Shown: in pieces, positions 1 to 11,181 of the stretch | Position numbering within the stretch: the first letter of the stretch is position 1 | Layout of the letters: each line of letters begins with the position of its first letter | Assembly (NCBI GenBank): GCA_043228905.1 | Contig: JBHGNT010000006.1 | Span: 5,580,001 to 5,644,000 of the forward strand | Direction: 5' to 3' | DNA: 64,000 bases | DNA from: Azolla caroliniana | Taxonomy: Eukaryota; Polypodiophyta | Made by a program: the position numbers and the translations under genes | The notes under the pieces: model-generated | Databases searched by the model: none | The model's input: the letters and a program-made list of their open reading frames with translations, nothing else | Told to the model about the DNA's origin: nothing

Positions 1-748
1 CTTACCAATATAATGAATTGGCAATTTGCTGCAGTTAGCCAGCAGGTGGGGAATGTGATAGGTTAATGACAGCAGAACGAGCATCAAATTATTTAGACAA
101 TTTGGTGTATCTAATCAGTAAATCATCACACATCTAATAGATTGATATATTTGAACCAAAAAAAGAGATTGTAAGTTGACACTGAACACAAAAACTCGTT
201 GATAGATAAGCCAAGGTGGTTGATTGCCTATAAGGATAACTAAATCTACGTGAAGCTAACCGGTTCAATGATAAAAGCACAGAGTAGCTCTGTAAGCTAC
301 CACAAAGAACAATGATAGAGAAAATACAATGGGAATAAAGAGAATCACATGGTGTGCGCAATTAAGTACGGTTTGGGCTTGCAGACATATCTGCAGAATG
401 TCTAGAATTTACCTAATGAGAAAAATGGAACACGAATAATTCAACTTAAGAGTGATAAAAACCTGCCTTTAGAAGATTAACTTGATTTCATCTTTCATAG
501 TTTTCAGCATAGTATGAACTATACGTACCATATGTGCATGCGCATTCGAGAATGTTTCAATCATTTGAGTATAGTAAACACCCTCGAAGTATGGTAAATA
601 CCATACTTTTGTATTCATTATTTATTATAAGGTAAAAAGTGTAAAAAAAACCATAAGAATGTTTTGATAACATACACATTCGTTTGAATTCGTATGAAAA
701 AGAATGGTTGCCAATGCATTTGAGTATATTAAGTACTATGGTTTTAAC
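1..748. other. Intergenic, no gene recognised
   Basis: AT-rich sequence with no convincing coding exon on either strand. Positions about 512-600 resemble 38566-38660, with shared stretches such as GCATTCGAGAATG followed by a TATGGTAAAT-like run, so part of this block belongs to a dispersed repeat family. Confidence 0.6.
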
Positions 749-1207
749 CATAGATTGACATATTCGCATTCGTGGGGCCTGCACCACGAATCCATACGAA
801 TAGGAATACGAATGCATGTAAATGTATTCATTTTCTTTTTTTTAAAAGTAGAAATAAAAAATAAAAAACTGTTTTTTTCCTGTGAGCGAGTGAGGAAGCC
901 TCACCCTACTCCCTCCCTGTCCGTGCTGCCCTCACTTCCCTCTGCATATTGTTCTCGGCCAGAAAATTAGGGTTTCGGCTGAAAACCCTAATCTATGTCT
1001 TTCGACAATATTATTTCTTTCTTTTGAGCCCACGTCCGTGACTCCCTCTCATGCTCTATTCTAATCCTACATCCTGTTCTCAGCTCCAAACTCAGGCTTT
1101 CACTAAAACCCTAAGTTTAGCTAAGTTTAGTAGAAGCCCTAATTAATTAACTAATATTTTTCAATTAATTAATTACTTTTTTAATGAATTAAGATATGTC
1201 TACAGTA

Positions 1208-1445
1208 TTAGTAAATTAATTAATGTATTAGTGAGTCAATTAATGTTTAAGTGAATTAATTAATTATGATATTAGTGAATCAATTAATGTTTAAGTGAAT
1301 TAATTAATTATGATATTAGTAAATCAATTAATGTTTAAGTGAATTAATTAATTATGATATTAACGAATCATTTAATGTTTTAAGTGAATTAATTCATTAT
1401 GATATTAGTGAATTAATTAATTATGATATTAGTGAGTTAATTAAT
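1208..1445. repeat. 44-bp AT-rich minisatellite
   Basis: About five imperfect copies of a 44-bp unit built around TTAAGTGAATTAATTAATTA and TGATATTAGTGAATC, with single-base variants between copies. It lies inside the candidate transposon at 749-1773. Confidence 0.8.
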
Positions 1446-1496
1446 TATTGATGTATGTGTGTATATACATATATGAGTGATATATGTGTGTGTATA

Positions 1497-1645
1497 CACA
1501 TGTATGTATGTGTGTATATGTATATATCATATACATATGTATGTATGTATATGTATATATCATATACATATGTATGTATGTATATGTATATATCATATAC
1601 ATATGTATGTATGTATGTGTATATATATATATACATATATCATAT
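1497..1645. repeat. 33-bp TATG-rich minisatellite
   Basis: Three near-identical copies of a 33-bp unit, ATACATATGTATGTATGTAT followed by ATGTATATATCAT, grading into simple TATG/TGTG repeats on both sides. All open frames over it are low-complexity Tyr/Met/Cys/Ile strings and are not genes. Confidence 0.85.
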
Positions 1646-1781
1646 ATGTATGTGTGTACATGTATATGTAAACGAATGGTTTTATAATATTCTTGGGGCC
1701 GTTTTATATTCTCGAATATTGCGAATATTGCGGATGTCGAATACCACGAATATTACGCATGGGTCAATCTATGGTTTTAAC

Positions 1782-2959
1782 TTTTCAGTATTATCACAAT
1801 GTCATCATTCTGTGGCGGTTACTGGGGAATACTTATACAATGATGATTGATTCAAAAACTTCGTCTCCTGCAACCTTTTACGTTCATTCCCTCATTAAAA
1901 TATGTTTTACCTTTTTAAACCTCCTCTATCTTCAATACTTATCATTCAATTAGAAGATCTGTTTAAACTTATGTCAGTTCATCCTTGTAGTCTCGGGCAT
2001 CTCTGACAAAACATCGTTACTTCAGTCTTTCTGTACTCTGCAGCTACCTTCTGCAGACTGCTTTGAGTTGCATCTATAGTCAAAGCCTTAGCATGCCATC
2101 TTATATTATCATTTCCTTGTGTTCATCACATCAGACATTATGTTCACTCTGTTGGGTCATAAGGATGAGGAACTACATTAGGTCATGTGGAATAGAGATG
2201 GCTCCACTGCAGTGCCTGGTTATGTGTCATCCTGTGCTGAAGCATTTTGAATCTACCTCCTTTTCCTTAACTCTTGTGGCCATCCAATCTCTCTTTCTGC
2301 TGTGCTATACCATCTAAACTTCATCGCTGTCCCACTGTGCTTATTTTTATGGTTTCTTGCATTCACACTTTCTCTCTTCCTAAAAATATCAGCCAATAGT
2401 GTTGTCACTGCTAATTTGCAAGAAGTCATAGGGTAAGCAGTCAAAATTGCAGTCTTTTCTAGTTCATTGCCAATATTTACCTGGTAAATTGTGCCAGAAA
2501 CAAAGAAAGCATGAACCTCGTATTCTTACTCCTGAAGATCAACCATGAAAATAATGCATCCAACAAGATCTCTCAATTGGGACGTGAGGGCAGCTCAAGA
2601 AAATTACGTTAAGCCATTTTTAACTGACCGTTTATATATTTTGAGACTGCTCTTTTTACTTTCCCAATTGCTTTCAGTTTATTTTGCACCCTCTTGGAAT
2701 TAGTCATGGCTACATAATTAAAAACAGATTAAAATATGGGGCATTGGGAGTACGGAAACAATGCCTATGTGGCATGGGGTTCCTGCAATATGCAATATAA
2801 TCAGGCATCTATAATATCCTATGTAAATTTAACAACTATTCTTTAATCTTTCAGCGAATATTGAAAAGTAATAACAAAATTTCAAATGCTTGTCATAAAT
2901 ATTTATTTCTCATATATGACATCCACACAAGTCAAGAAACATTGTAACTACTAATGTAC
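1782..2959. other. No gene recognised; expected ACOT 3' exons not found
   Basis: This stretch lies downstream of the last visible exon of the minus-strand thioesterase gene. I looked on the minus strand for the remaining hotdog-domain exons and saw none with recognisable family motifs. A minus-strand open stretch around 2253-2520 has no family resemblance I can name. Confidence 0.5.
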
Positions 2960-5900
2960 CTGCACTTGGCTGCCGAATCTCCATTCTTATCACCATAGAT
3001 GAGCGTCCTACCCAAACGACAGAACCAGACATTTTTACATCCTCATCAAGTGTTATAAGTTTCCTCAAGTGAATCTTATCTACTGATGCTGTCACCAACA
3101 AAAGTGGTCTCGTTGTTGAATCATTATCCGAGCAATGCTATCATTAGAAATACTTGGTCATGATATGTTTACAAAAAAGTAATAATAACAATGATATGAA
3201 ATCTGTCACATGAATGATATGAAATAGACCACCAAAAAAACACTCGACAAATTAGAAATCCACAGATATATGCAAGTCCAGGAAAGCAAATCCATAGAAG
3301 GTGTGGGGCCACCCATAGATGAAAAAACGCTAGAGTTTATATTTTATATAAGACAATGTTCCTCTAAGAGGGATTTTTTTGGAGAAAAATGTGTTGCCTC
3401 TCTAAAGAAGCAGATTAATGTTTTCAAAACCGTAGTTTCATTATTGTAAAGCAAATCTTCCAGGATGAAAACTGGCTGTTCTTGCATTATAAAAAACTCT
3501 CTCTCTCTCTATGGATGCTAAAAATATTTATCTATCTTACACACTAGTTTATAATTCATCAAAACTTTTGCAAGGGGCAGTTCATTACGTTCTGCTATAC
3601 AGTGATGCACAGAAAATGTATTTGGAAGTTTTTCTTTAGCTCAAAATCTCTTCATTTACAAATATATTGAAAGTTTTATTTTTATTTCAAGAGAAACACC
3701 TTGTTACCTTCACAGCAATTGTTCCTGCAAGTGCGTCTAGGTCTTCCATAACCCTACCAATCTGGCATTCATTCCAAGCATTGCGATACTGTTCCCGGAG
3801 GATATAGTCCGAGGTGAAATTATAGGTAATGCTAACACGGCTTTCTTCAGGGGTACGGGTAATGATTTTTTGCTGAGGCGGACCATCCAAGGAAGGAGGT
3901 GGCCACAAAGACTCAAATATGCTAGATCTTGCCTTCCAGAGGGCATCAGTTACAGGGGAGTGGTACATACCAGGCCACATGCTGAGTGGTTTTCGATGTG
4001 GGCTCTCAGGTGGTGGCTCAAAAGGTGAGGCCACGGTTGGTCGCACAGGGATAGTAATTGATGAAGCTGATGGCGAAACATTGAGAGGAGTAACTGGATC
4101 CATTGGTGAGCCTGCAGGACCGCTGTAAAAGTTGGGCATATCTCATTGTTGAAGTTGGGCAATTCTTCTTTCTCTTATTATTACAAAACTCTCTTTAATC
4201 TTCACTCCTATGGATGTTAATATACCATCACGGTCGTGGTCTTCATCATCATCTCTCCCTCTATTTAGAGAGGAATTTTTGTATTATAAATGATAAAAAT
4301 GCAAAGTGCATCAGCTGCAATAACTGTAACTAGAAACATGGCAATATATAAAAACCATTACAAAGATGACAAAAGAGTCTCTACATGGTGTATACGAGAA
4401 GCTATTGTGGAGGGCTATAATGTCATTCCCTCCCTTTGTTTCATATTAGGGTCCTAACCTAGTTGCGAGCCAAATTTTTACCAAATCATGCACCCTGGTT
4501 CAAACTATATTACATGCCCTACATTAGATGCAGAATGTAGCCACTGAATGCATAACAGTTCAACCTGTCAATTGAGCTACAGCCACAAATTTGTGGGCCA
4601 AGTCTGGACAATGGATCTGGAGACATCTCTGATGGATGGGGAGTTCTCTTATATCCATGATCTTCAGAATGATATAGGGCTAACCTGACCATACCGAACA
4701 ATGTTATCCCGGCTGAAATGGCTGCACCACCAATGGTTGTAGATGTTCTGGACGGGTCAGTGTTCTTTCTTCATGGTATATAAAGAGCTTCCTCGATGTA
4801 GATATTTGGCAAGGGAGAGCGATGCTTCATGTTGGCATGCCTAAATGGCATTGTGGTTATGCATTTGTAGTATGTTATGTTCTGAGGACACTTCCACTAC
4901 CTCTTTAGGAAGGGATTTGGATCACTCTTCTGGGTCATAGGCTTCTATAACAAAGATATTCCAGGTTGTCTCTACCAGAGATCCCATACGAAGTTTGGAT
5001 CCATGGGAACCTTTGGTGGTCTGGGAGCCTAATGAGTTCTACAATATTAAAGTGAACAGCTACTCTCTCTAGAACCCCTTTTATGAGCTTGATTGGCATT
5101 CATGAGTTTTGGGTACTCCCAGGGTAAAGGTAATCATGATAATGATTTCTTTCAGCATAAACAGAGCATAATAAGGGGATACTCAATGCCAGTATGTGGA
5201 AATAAAAGGATGATGTCAGTCTCAGGCATGAGTCTAGATGTCTCTTTCCAATGCAACATGGATTGTCCCCATCTAGACATTGCTTGATCAAAGATAAATA
5301 GACTGATTAGAACAAATATCATTCAAGCTGTACACGAAGAGGACATCTATCGACCATTATCTGCCACTTGGTAGAAACAGTGCTCACAGACAGTCCCTCT
5401 TTGTACACCTGTACAGAGATGATTTCGTTGTCCAAACCCCTACCCACCCATCTGTCCCATGCTCCTATTAACCTTTCTGTATCATATTTCTTTCATTGTC
5501 CATGTGTTAAACTTCAGCGATTCTCATCACTTTTCTGTATCACTAAAAAGGCTTCAGATATCTAGCTACCCAGCTCTCATCCAATTCACGCTCCCACCAG
5601 GTCGAACTATTATTGATTCAACTTTCTGTTCTATTCAACGTAGGCAGGGTTTCCTTCCGCCTTTCTGTTTTCTCAGGTAATACCGGCACTGCATCAGATC
5701 GCGCAGGTCAATGTAATTCCTTTTCAGTCTTCTTGTAGGGGTCATTTAGGGGCCTCTCGGTGGATCGCTCGCTCTCATTCTCACTCTCGCTCTCGCTCTC
5801 ACTCACCTTGTTCGACAGAAGCTTCGTGAATCCTTGGCTATGGAGGAGTGCGCAGGGAGAAGAGCGCGATGACAGAGTATTATTGGCGCGATTGATGACG

Positions 5901-5997
5901 ATGATGAACACAGAAATGCGCTGCTGCTGCTTCCTCTTCTTCTGCGTAGTAGATGTGGTAGTCGAAGTTGAAGAAGAAGAAGTAAGGCCATCATCAA
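2960..5997 (-). CDS. Acyl-CoA thioesterase (ACOT9-type hotdog), 5' part
   Basis: Known role of the family: acyl-CoA thioesterases hydrolyse acyl-CoA to free acid and CoA; ACOT9-type proteins are mitochondrial with two hotdog domains. Three exons are visible on the minus strand: 5997-5807, 4122-3708 and 3137-2960. Phases agree across both junctions (ends on 2 nt, 0, then 1 nt), with donors gtgagt, gtaaca and gtacat. Exon 1 starts MMALLLLLQLRL and is Arg/Ser-rich with no acidic residue until near its end, ending RSFCRT, so it looks like a mitochondrial presequence. Exon 2 has WPGMYHSPVTDALWKARSSI, LREQYRNAWNE and the hallmark EDLDALAGTIAVK. Exon 3 has RPLLLVTASVDK and WVGRSSM. About 261 residues are present, covering the first hotdog domain. 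The second hotdog domain is missing, so the gene either continues past base 1 after a long intron or is truncated. Confidence 0.8.
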
Positions 5998-6007
5998 TGA
6001 TCATCAT

Positions 6008-6990
6008 CTTCGTGTGAGTAATATTTTGACCTAATTTATATATATGTACATATCAGAATGTATGTATGTATGTATACAGTATAAATTATCATGTATGTAT
6101 GTATGTGTATTATTATTATGTATTTATTGTCACAATTTCTGGGAATGGGAAAAGCATGAGTGATTTTGAATGAGTCCCGATTCTCGTTTTGCATGCACCC
6201 GACACTTGAAATTTCAGGAAACTTCTTTTGCCCGATAAAAAGGTCCATGTGACACGTAACGATTCCGTATAAACAATGGCCTGAGAACTGTGTGTGTCAC
6301 TCGCAGAAAACATGGCTGGAGAACTGTGCTCCGAGAGACTGGATTTTTATCGCAAAGAAGTTGTTCTGATGATGACCAGTGATCATCTGGTGAGCATATT
6401 AAACACCTTATTTGAGAAGAAATTGTATTTTTCTTGCTGACAAACATTTGTGGGATGTCCAAAGGCAATGCTTTCGTGATTGTCAGTTGTTGAACACAAT
6501 ATGCCAAGCTTTTTGTCCATTGATGCATGTATCAACATTTCTAGCCTTTCAAGGGTACATATTGCCCCCTCAGCCTTGAAACACTTTCTTGTCGTATTAA
6601 TTAGCCCTTGACCACTAGAGATTTATATGAGGTGTTATGTCACACATATACAAGTCTATGACTATCTTTTCCTTGTATCATGCCTATTTACTTAAGGATT
6701 ACACATCGTTATTTGAACATTCCACATGGTTGTCAAATGGCAAACATGTATGTCAAATAGGTGGCCAATTGTATGTTAGTCAATTGGTGAGCATAAAATA
6801 CAACTAAATGATGAGCATGCACAAAACAATAGCTTTTATATATAAAGAAGTTCCAATCTAATCAAACCATTTTTGTTTTAATCGTATTGGTTAAAGCCAA
6901 TAAAAAAACTAAATTGGAAGAAAGGAAGGAAAAGGACCCCTTATTTATGAATGAGAAAAACAATAGAGTTACAACATGTTCGAATACATT
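6008..6990. other. 5' flank of the thioesterase gene and intergenic DNA
   Basis: The first few hundred bases lie upstream of the thioesterase start and probably hold its promoter and 5' leader, with ATGT-type simple repeats around 6040-6120. The rest shows no supportable gene. Confidence 0.5.
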
Positions 6991-6995
6991 AGTCA

Positions 6996-7091
6996 GAAAG
7001 AAAGAAAGATATATTAATGTCTTCGAAGACCAAATTTGGCCCATGAGACAATTGGGTTACAATAAAAATGGGGTATTTACCCATTCATCAG
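6996..7091 (-). mobile_element. Fragment matching the 3' end of the YTDD-type LINE
   Basis: About 96 bases closely match 47856-47951, the region just inside the 3' end of the LINE nested in the hAT element. Both begin with AAAG tetranucleotide repeats and AGATATATTAA, then share GGCCCATGAGACAA and GGGTATTTACCCATTCATC-like sequence with a few substitutions. Orientation is the same. This is best read as a severely 5'-truncated copy, although homology of an unrelated shared end cannot be excluded. Confidence 0.6.
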
Positions 7092-7483
7092 AGATTATTT
7101 CATTGTTCAATATCATTAGCAACCATTCACGCGTGCATTCTTGCATCGAGATATAAAGATCAAGGAAAGGAAAAATAAATAAATGTGTGTTATAATATCA
7201 ACAATTTCAATGGCTAATTAGAACATCGCCCAAATGTTGGTCTTATAAATAGTGCTTTGAGTCTAAAACTACTTTTACTTTCGTTCAATAAAACCAAATT
7301 CTTTGGCTACCCAAGATTCTTAACCATTTAAAGAAGCTAGAGGGATAGGAATTCAAGTTTATATCAGATGCAACAATTTGAGGATGTTGTGGTTATCGTT
7401 TAAATCATATTGGTCGTACTAAGAATGTGACGGGTCAATTACATAGGGAGGATGGATCATTAACATCGGATCATGCTAAGACT

Positions 7484-7675
7484 CTGTTACGGGCATGACC
7501 ATATAATATCCCGTGGTAAGAATTTACCGTAGTATTCTATACACGTGGATAAGTGCGGGCACTTATCCACGTGTATAGAATACTACGGTAAATTCTTACC
7601 CCGCACTTATCCACGTGTATAGAATACTACGGTAAATTCTTACCACGGGATATTATATGGTCATGCCCGTAACAG
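7484..7675. mobile_element. Perfect foldback element, 76-bp arms
   Basis: Arms 7484-7559 and 7600-7675 are exact reverse complements over 76 bp, starting CTGTTACGGGCATGACC and ending GGTCATGCCCGTAACAG. The 40-bp centre (7560-7599) repeats an internal part of the right arm, so three related tracts lie in tandem. It sits within the decayed LINE reading frame, between sequence for SDHAKTLL and ELYRTF. I could not identify a clear target-site duplication, so the superfamily is unknown. Perfect arms imply recent origin or gene conversion, and the transcript would form a long hairpin. Confidence 0.85.
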
Positions 7676-8387
7676 ACGAGGAGAATTGTATCGTACTTTT
7701 GTAAATCTCTGCTAACTAGATTGTCCTTCATGCATGAGCAATTAGCCTTAAGTCTACATTATGGTGTGTTATCAAGAAGAAAGTTAGTTAAGCCTTTTAA
7801 TGTTCATGAGGTGTATGTTGCAATTGAGGCCTTAGGTAAAAATGCATGTTTTTGGCGTGGATGGTTTCCCTCCTAAATTTTTTCTATGTTATTGGGATCA
7901 CATTGGAATCAATGTAATAGAAGCATTACAATACATGTTTACTTTGGGTGACATGCCTTATCAATGGAATGCAGGGTTGATTTTTTTTATTCCTAAATTG
8001 GAGGGAGTGGTAGTTGACATTAAGAAGTGGTGCTCGATTACTATTCTAAATATTATTTATAAGATTTATGCTAAAATTCTTTCATTACATATGCAACCCT
8101 TATCGAATTATATTATTCATAAATCACAAACGAGTTTTATCCAAGAGCATACTATTTTTTATAATATTTTCATGTTCTGGGAACTTACAACTTTGGCAAA
8201 AGAGAAGGATGTTGATCTAGTGGTGCAATTGTTGAACTACGGAAAGGCCTATGATAGAGTCGATTGGTCTTTTCTCGAGGAAGTTATGTTACGGCTAGGA
8301 TTTCCAATGGCTCAGGTAGTGGCAATAAGAGACTTGTGCATATAAGAATGCGTCTAGCTTCGTATATGCGGTGGGAGAAGTTGGTAC

Positions 8388-8750
8388 TGTTGGGAATGAC
8401 CGTCTAGTGTGGAACAAAACCAACGATCTTCTCATGAAGATCTTTAAGTAGACAACATATAAAAAATGTAATAATGAATTTAATACCACAACAGACAACT
8501 AAATCAAGACAAGATCGAGAACACAAGTGCAAAGAGAAGGCAATAGAGTTAGGCGCAAGACTATATAACTGTATTATTGCTCTCAAAGTTACAATGGCAC
8601 AATATAGCAATGAACAAGGTTACAAAAGTCAATTTAAATACTAATTGACTTAGGGCAACTGCCCTTTCCACTATTTTACAGAAAATCATCCAAACCTAGT
8701 ATGTCAAATGGGACAATGTGAATACGTCCATTATTTTCCCATATTCAACA
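8388..8750 (-). mobile_element. Solo LTR of a Copia family
   Basis: A 363-bp sequence with TGTTG and CAACA ends sits inside the decayed LINE frame. On the minus strand its order of conserved blocks (ATAATGGACGTATTCACA, then AGTTGCCCTAAGTC) parallels the LTR of the Copia element at 53907-59277, so it is a sister family in the same orientation. Flanking pentamers are GGTAC (8383-8387) and AGTAC (8751-8755), a 5-bp TSD with one change. No internal region remains, indicating LTR-LTR recombination. Confidence 0.8.
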
Positions 8751-9330
8751 AGTACACCCTTCTCTATTTAAAGGTTGGTTAGGCAAGGGTGTCCCTTGGC
8801 CCCTTTCCTGTACTTATTAATAGTTGAGGCTTTTCATGTGTATTTTAATAATCATGGTTTAAGAATTGAAGGTTTGCAATGGGGATTAGATAATAAGCAC
8901 GTGCTTGATAATGAATTTGTTGATGACACGACATTATATGTGGATGGGGAAGAGCAGAATTTGCATAATGTTCAACGCGTGGTGCAAGAATTTTGTGAGT
9001 TATATGGTGATATTATCAATTGGAATAAGAATAAAGAATAATGGAGTTCCATATTGGTTGCCCCATCTGGAATTTCAATGGCTTCAACATGGGAGGTCAA
9101 TACGATATCTTGGTTGTCAAGGTTATGTTGATATTTCACACGATCAACTTATTGCCCCTCTATTGATGTCATTGAAAAAGAAACTGTTTTGGTCTTCTAG
9201 GCCTTCATCGTTTGTTGGAAGAATTGTAATTGCTAGGCTCAAATCAGTTGAATATAGATGCTACAATATGGGCTACTTTATCATCAATGATTTTGTGGAA
9301 TATGTATATGGATAGCTAGATGCAAAAAAG

Positions 9331-10740
9331 TGTTTTGGCAAATAAAGCAGAATCCTTTTCATTGTGTGAAGGAAAGTTGGTTGATGCTTATTTCAATTTT
9401 AAAATGTCAAAACGACTCCTTCACTATGTTATATTCACCTCCACTAGATTGTATGCTTTGTATATGCTTATTGGATTGGTAATGGAAACGAAGGTTTAGT
9501 TTGAAAAAAAAAACACGTTTATATTTGATTTTTTTTCTCTTGTCGTACAATAACACAATCAAATCTATGAAAAACATGGAGATGCCATGCTTTTTTATCT
9601 CTAATAGTGAAATTGTGTTGATTCTTTATGTGAATCGAACCATTACAACTCAGTTTTGGACACATTGTCTTAAATACAAACTTCAATAAAAGAGTACGCA
9701 CAATGCAACTTATAGTCCTAATGGATGTGATTCTCATTGGCAAATTTCTTTCAAAATAGTTTGAAACTTCTTGCTTGTCAACTCAAACAGGCCATTAGGG
9801 TGCAAATAATGTGTTGTCTTGCCCTTATGGAATGCGTATTATTGTGCAAGGTTACGAGTCATGAGTGATCAAGTGGTTGCATTGATTACTAATCAAGTCA
9901 ATAGAGACACAAGCGTGCACCAAATGCTTTCATATAAGAAGCACACCACTAAAGTAACTACATTGTCAATGAGCAATTTCATAACCCATTTTGTACAATA
10001 ATCCATCACGGATGTTGTTATATACCACTATTCATGTGAAAGGTTGATGAAAATAAGATCCTTTTTCACCACCTCTATCAAATGGTTGTTTGCTTACTTC
10101 TTTGGTCATCTTCACCCATGTTTGCATTTCCTTATTTACGTCACCTTTAACTATGGACATGCATTTCCACTACTTGTCCTTTATTTTGAATCAACTTTAA
10201 TAACTACCCCTTCAACCGTATTCAAGAATATCTCATCATTTAGGTATTGTTGAATCTCATCCTTAAGTTTTTATGTTCAATTTCTTTAGGAAACTTGTGA
10301 TATCGTTATGTATGGCTTCTAATAACTCCATCTTCAAAGAGGCATGCAAACTTGTATTTCCAGCTTTGCTTATCTCCTTTTCAAGGATCTTACTGTATCA
10401 CCTTTCCTCCATTCAACATGTTATGCAACATGCATTTTTAGGTGTCTTATGCACCCCTCAGGCACTACTTCCATCCTCTCCTTTTCTTCAATGCTCTTTT
10501 CTCGGGGTCATCCATTGATTTGGTCCCCATGTTTAGGGGTGTCAAGATCCATATCATCCATTCGAAGTCCATGGTGTTTCGTAGTTAGGAAAGTGTGTAC
10601 AAGGATAAAGTATAACTAAACCTTTCAGAAAACCGGACAGGGCAGGAAAGCCAAGGTTAAGCAACATTGTAGAAACATAGAGATTGGGTCAAGAGTTTTA
10701 ATTAGAGATCGGGCTAATTAAAACGAACAGAAGGCGGGAC
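9331..10740. other. No gene recognised
   Basis: AT-rich sequence downstream of the decayed LINE. Short open frames on both strands have no recognisable motifs, and nothing here meets the standard for a gene. Confidence 0.5.
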
Positions 10741-10847
10741 ACATGACAGGAATAACGGAGGCTAGGCAAACATTGGAGAAGACACGAGAATTCATCGAAC
10801 GAAGAAACAATGCACCAATATCGGAAAACACGGGGAGCGGAACAGCC

Positions 10848-10954
10848 AATCGCATCGTGCCACGCCTACACAACGCAACGAGTTCACAGCGAATCACATC
10901 GTGCCACGCCAACGTAACGCAACGAGTTCGCAGCGAATCAGATCGTGCCACGTG
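10848..10954 (+). promoter_or_regulatory. 44-bp direct repeats ending in a G-box, upstream of MSI4
   Basis: Two full 44-bp copies (10848-10891, 10892-10935) and an 18-base third start share the core ATCGTGCCACG and CAACGAGTTC. The third copy differs so as to create CACGTG (10949-10954), a classical plant G-box, about 230 bp before the MSI4 start codon. A GAGA-rich tract follows at 10969-11008. Repeat structure is seen directly; the regulatory role is inferred. Confidence 0.55.
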
Positions 10955-11073
10955 GGGAGAGGAGCACAGACAGAGAGAGAGAGGGGGAAGAGAGAGAAAG
11001 AGACAGGTTTTAACAAAAGTCCCGCCTGCACAATCATTTCCTGGTTGAGCAAACGAGAACCCTACTCTTGGAT

Positions 11074-11082
11074 TTAGGGTTT
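11074..11082 (+). promoter_or_regulatory. Telo-box-like motif in MSI4 leader
   Basis: TTAGGGTTT, the reverse of the plant telo-box AAACCCTAA, lies about 100 bp before the MSI4 ATG, with an AACCCTA motif just upstream. Such motifs are common near start sites of housekeeping and chromatin genes in plants. Confidence 0.45.
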
Positions 11083-11181
11083 CTGATTGTGGGTACCTGA
11101 GAAAGTCTGTGAATTTTGGGGTTTCACCTTCCTCACCTTCTCTCTCCTCCCTCTCTGTTAGAGATATTTGTTTCTTCTGAG

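Larger units (their letters stand above)
749..1773. mobile_element. Candidate non-autonomous DNA transposon with 8-bp TSD
   Basis: The left end begins CATAGATTGAC and the right end is its inverse, GTCAATCTATG, so there is an 11-bp perfect terminal inverted repeat. Beyond that, similarity is patchy and contains ATTCGTGG on both sides. The octamer GTTTTAAC directly flanks both ends (741-748 and 1774-1781), as expected of a hAT-type 8-bp target-site duplication. The interior has no transposase; it carries inverted telo-box-like TTAGGGTTT and AACCCTAA motifs near 967-992 and two tandem arrays. The flanking octamer is itself nearly palindromic with the terminus, so the exact boundary is uncertain. 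Confidence 0.45.
7400..9330 (+). pseudogene. Decayed plant L1-type LINE ORF2 (reverse transcriptase)
   Basis: Translated fragments follow, in order, the ORF2 of the intact LINE at 41956-46269. About 7402 reads GRTKNVTGQLHREDGSLTSD. 7842-8345 carries the RT core, including IPKLEG and YGKAYDRVDWSFLE. 8775-9041 reads VRQGCPLAPFLYLL and then VDDTTLYVDG in place of the usual YADD box. 8905-9315 continues in another frame with RYLGCQGYVDIS and SFVGRIVIARLK. The frame is broken by stops and a frameshift and by two insertions, a foldback element at 7484-7675 and a solo LTR at 8388-8750. The endonuclease and C-terminal zinc finger are not visible. It is an old, dead copy. Confidence 0.85.

Noticed and set aside
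1445-1850. Several ORFs on both strands over the TATG repeats
   Set aside because: Periodic Tyr/Met/Ile/Cys strings produced by the minisatellite.
2253-2520. Minus-strand open stretch as a further thioesterase exon
   Set aside because: No hotdog-family motif could be matched.
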